This document shows, one piece after another, positions 62,056 through 64,000 of a DNA stretch of 64,000 nt. The number at the start of each line of letters is the position of its first letter. Position 1 is the stretch's first letter. A program made the position numbers and the translations under genes. Origin of the DNA: Symbiodinium natans (Eukaryota; Sar; Dinophyceae; Suessiales; Symbiodiniaceae); the NCBI GenBank assembly GCA_905221605.1, contig CAJNDS010000047.1, positions 372,001 to 436,000 on the forward strand, in the 5' to 3' direction. The notes under the pieces are model-generated. The model searched no databases, was not told where the DNA came from, and worked only from the letters and a program-made list of their open reading frames with translations.

Positions 62056-64000
62056 TTAAACCACCCTATAAATGATAAACCATAAACCCCAGCATCGGCA
62101 ACGTGCAGGATGCATCCAGCACTGCCTCTGCATGAGCCTCGAGCTTTCGATACTTTTTCGCCGCAGCTTGCTCCTCCCCAGGACCCTAAGGATTATTCCG
62201 GAAACTATACCAGAGAGCCTGAATACGAAGTGGGGTAGATTCCTTATTTCACGGCTTTGGAAGATTGGGTAATCTTTACCCCTCAGGACATGCAAGGCCT
62301 CAGGGGTCAGAGTGGAAAGTGATCACATTCCTTTGTATCCGCATATGCCGCTTTCCCCTTTGGCTTGGTCAAGCATGTGTTTCAATGACCAGCCGAATCC
62401 ACCAGCACTTGATGATTGTGTTCCAAAATAAGTCGCCATCCTGAAGGCGTGAAGTGCATGACATGTACCCATAGCATGGGGGACACGGCTAGCACTCTGC
62501 AGCCTTAGGCTTGCTCCTGGCCAAAATGAAAGAACTCAACCACCGCCATCTCCAAAACCACTTATCCAACTTGACCCTGCTTCAATATTCTGTCGAGGAA
62601 GTGTGGGTCAAAGATGGCCAAATGTGCCTCTTTGCGCTCATGGGCCACGACCTTCTTGTGATTCTTTACCTGGAAAGAGCGTTGGTTGCGCAACCGTCGC
62701 GAGCAAGCTCTTCTACACCCACCACCCCCACCCGTGCCACCCCAACCCAGGACCTTCCAAAACAACTTTGCGACGGCGTCCCTGAGGGCCCTGGGCTAGT
62801 GTGGTTTCCGTACGTTTTGTTTCTGCGCGATGACCTACGCTTGCTTAGTTCCCCGAAGCCAGCCACGACCTGCTATGTCGAATGCTTACCAGTGCTGACC
62901 TGCAATGCTTCCCAAGCCAACGACGATCTAAGCTGGCCCAAGTAGGGGCGACCGGGATCTGAACAAAAACGATTAAAAACTCACCATCGCTGCAACGAGC
63001 GGCAGCAAGAAAGATGTTTCGGTCGGCTTCAATATGCACCTAGAATCGTCGTTCCGCTGTGGCAAAATGCAGGAACAAAGGGGCACATTCACAGTGCTTT
63101 GCAAGGGCCAACTTGGCCATGCCGCCCATGAAAACCGGTAATCCCTGCGTCTGTTTGCAAATTTCTACTGAAGTCCGCAGCGCCTTAGAAATCCAGGGTC
63201 TGTTGCGGCGTTCGAACGCCATCACCAAGTTGTTGGCACCTTTCATGAAGCATTGGAGCGCGCTGGGCAGCGTAAGCAGCATGATGGGCTCCCTTCGGGG
63301 TCGGACGATCAATAAAATGCGGAAAATTCCCGACATCTGTGCAAATAGCAGCTCACGTTTGAACGCCATGCTCAACTTGATCGAGCATGAGGGCACCCGG
63401 ACCCCCGTGCATGAGATAGTGAAGGCATTGGTTTCAAACGCTCAAGATGGCCTCCTCCCATCTGCCCCAGAACCGGACCTGAACCATCCCAAGACGTCCG
63501 CCTTTAACTCAAACTCTGGCAGAAGCATACCAGTGGTGCCGATGATGCACGCGGAAACTTGCACGTGGGCACCCGGCTTGTCGTAAGCACCATTCAGGTC
63601 AGGATGCTTCCAGAACGCACCGGCTGCCGCAGTTCGAGACCGCTTCAGGCAGCGCCCTCTTTCGGCCAGCAAGGGCCGTCAGCCTTAGAAGCGCCGTTCA
63701 GCCTCTGCATGCATCATGAGCACACTGGCCCACACACACGCAGGATTCCCAAAGCACGAGCTTTTTAACAGGATTGCGTGAGCCCAAGAGCGGGGATGTC
63801 GATGATTCGGTGCCGTTTTCGAGGACGACGCGTGGGCAGGCTGAAAACCGTCCCAAGCTCAAGTGATGCCAGCTGACGCAGGATCATGTGAGGTTCTTCG
63901 CCAGGCTGTGCATCAGGGGAGCGTCGCAGTGTTTCCAATGCCAGACGGGGTGCCAACAGGCAAAGGCAGAAAGAGCAAAATAGGGGCAATACGAGCTATA
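62056..64000. other. Interval with uncertain exons
   Basis: Possible minus-strand exons include FWKHPDLNGAYDKPGAHVQV followed by SACIIGTTGMLLPEFELKAD (63,442-63,640) and VAHERKEAHLAIFDPHFLDR (62,562-62,680). Plus-strand frames of 144 codons (62,511-62,945) and 175 codons (63,059-63,586) are also open. I could not decide between strands from composition and recognised no family. A gene may run off the right edge. Confidence 0.3.

Noticed and set aside
63040-63396. Minus-strand frame with GLPVFMGGMAKLALAKHC as a metabolic enzyme C-terminus
   Set aside because: A faint resemblance to one ligase tail did not extend to flanking residues, and the plus strand is equally open.
25000-64000. Dinoflagellate spliced-leader relict sequences at gene 5' ends
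   Set aside because: I looked for CCGTAGCCATTTTGGCTCAAG-type words on both strands and saw no convincing match, so this cannot be used to support the taxonomic call.

Overview
The window most likely comes from a dinoflagellate nuclear genome, or a close alveolate relative. This is inference with moderate confidence. The supporting signs are huge amounts of TTTAGGG/CCCTAAA telomere-type repeat, long same-strand runs of intron-containing genes, few recognisable domains, low-complexity coding regions, and a cytosine DNA methyltransferase beside a very divergent histone-H3-like protein. TTTAGGG also occurs in plants and other algae, and no spliced-leader relict was found, so the assignment is not proven. 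No bacterial operon, CRISPR array, rRNA or convincing tRNA was seen.

Region 1 (about 1-23,480) is a mosaic of interstitial telomeric arrays in both orientations, with almost no genes. Its striking pattern is a repeated unit: a CCCTAAA array, then 60-160 bases of unique and mostly GC-rich DNA, then a TTTAGGG array. This is the layout of a short linear fragment with a telomere on each end. About twenty such units were located. Several arrays consist of one homogenised variant word (TTTGAGGG, CCCCTAAA, CCCTTGAA, CCCTGAA, TCCTAAAG). The only protein-like piece is a short RNase-H-like remnant near 12.7 kb. A satellite with internal inversions lies at 18.0-18.6 kb.

Region 2 (about 23.6-51.2 kb) starts with a tandem array, followed by genes that nearly all read on the minus strand. 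From the transcriptional 5' side (high coordinate) they are: a Lys/Gly-rich protein, a Pro/Gln repeat protein, an acidic Pro-rich protein, an exon cluster, a Trp/Gln-rich repeat region, the H3-like histone-fold protein (40.35-40.91 kb), the cytosine methyltransferase (38.12-39.76 kb), and several unrecognised multi-exon genes down to 25.05 kb. The heptamers GTCAGAC and GCCAGAC, and to a lesser degree GCAAGAC, recur on the coding strand of this region far above chance and in every reading frame. Satellites, a 53-base perfect palindrome and a duplicated 0.33-kb block linked to CCCTATAAA arrays lie between the genes.

Region 3 (about 51.2-64 kb) is ordinary-looking sequence where the heptamer is rare. 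It holds probable minus-strand exons, including a ubiquitin-specific protease C-terminal region (57.17-58.6 kb), and a diverged direct repeat at 60.55/61.82 kb. Exon boundaries are mostly unresolved without transcript data, so coding entries are open exon blocks rather than finished gene models.
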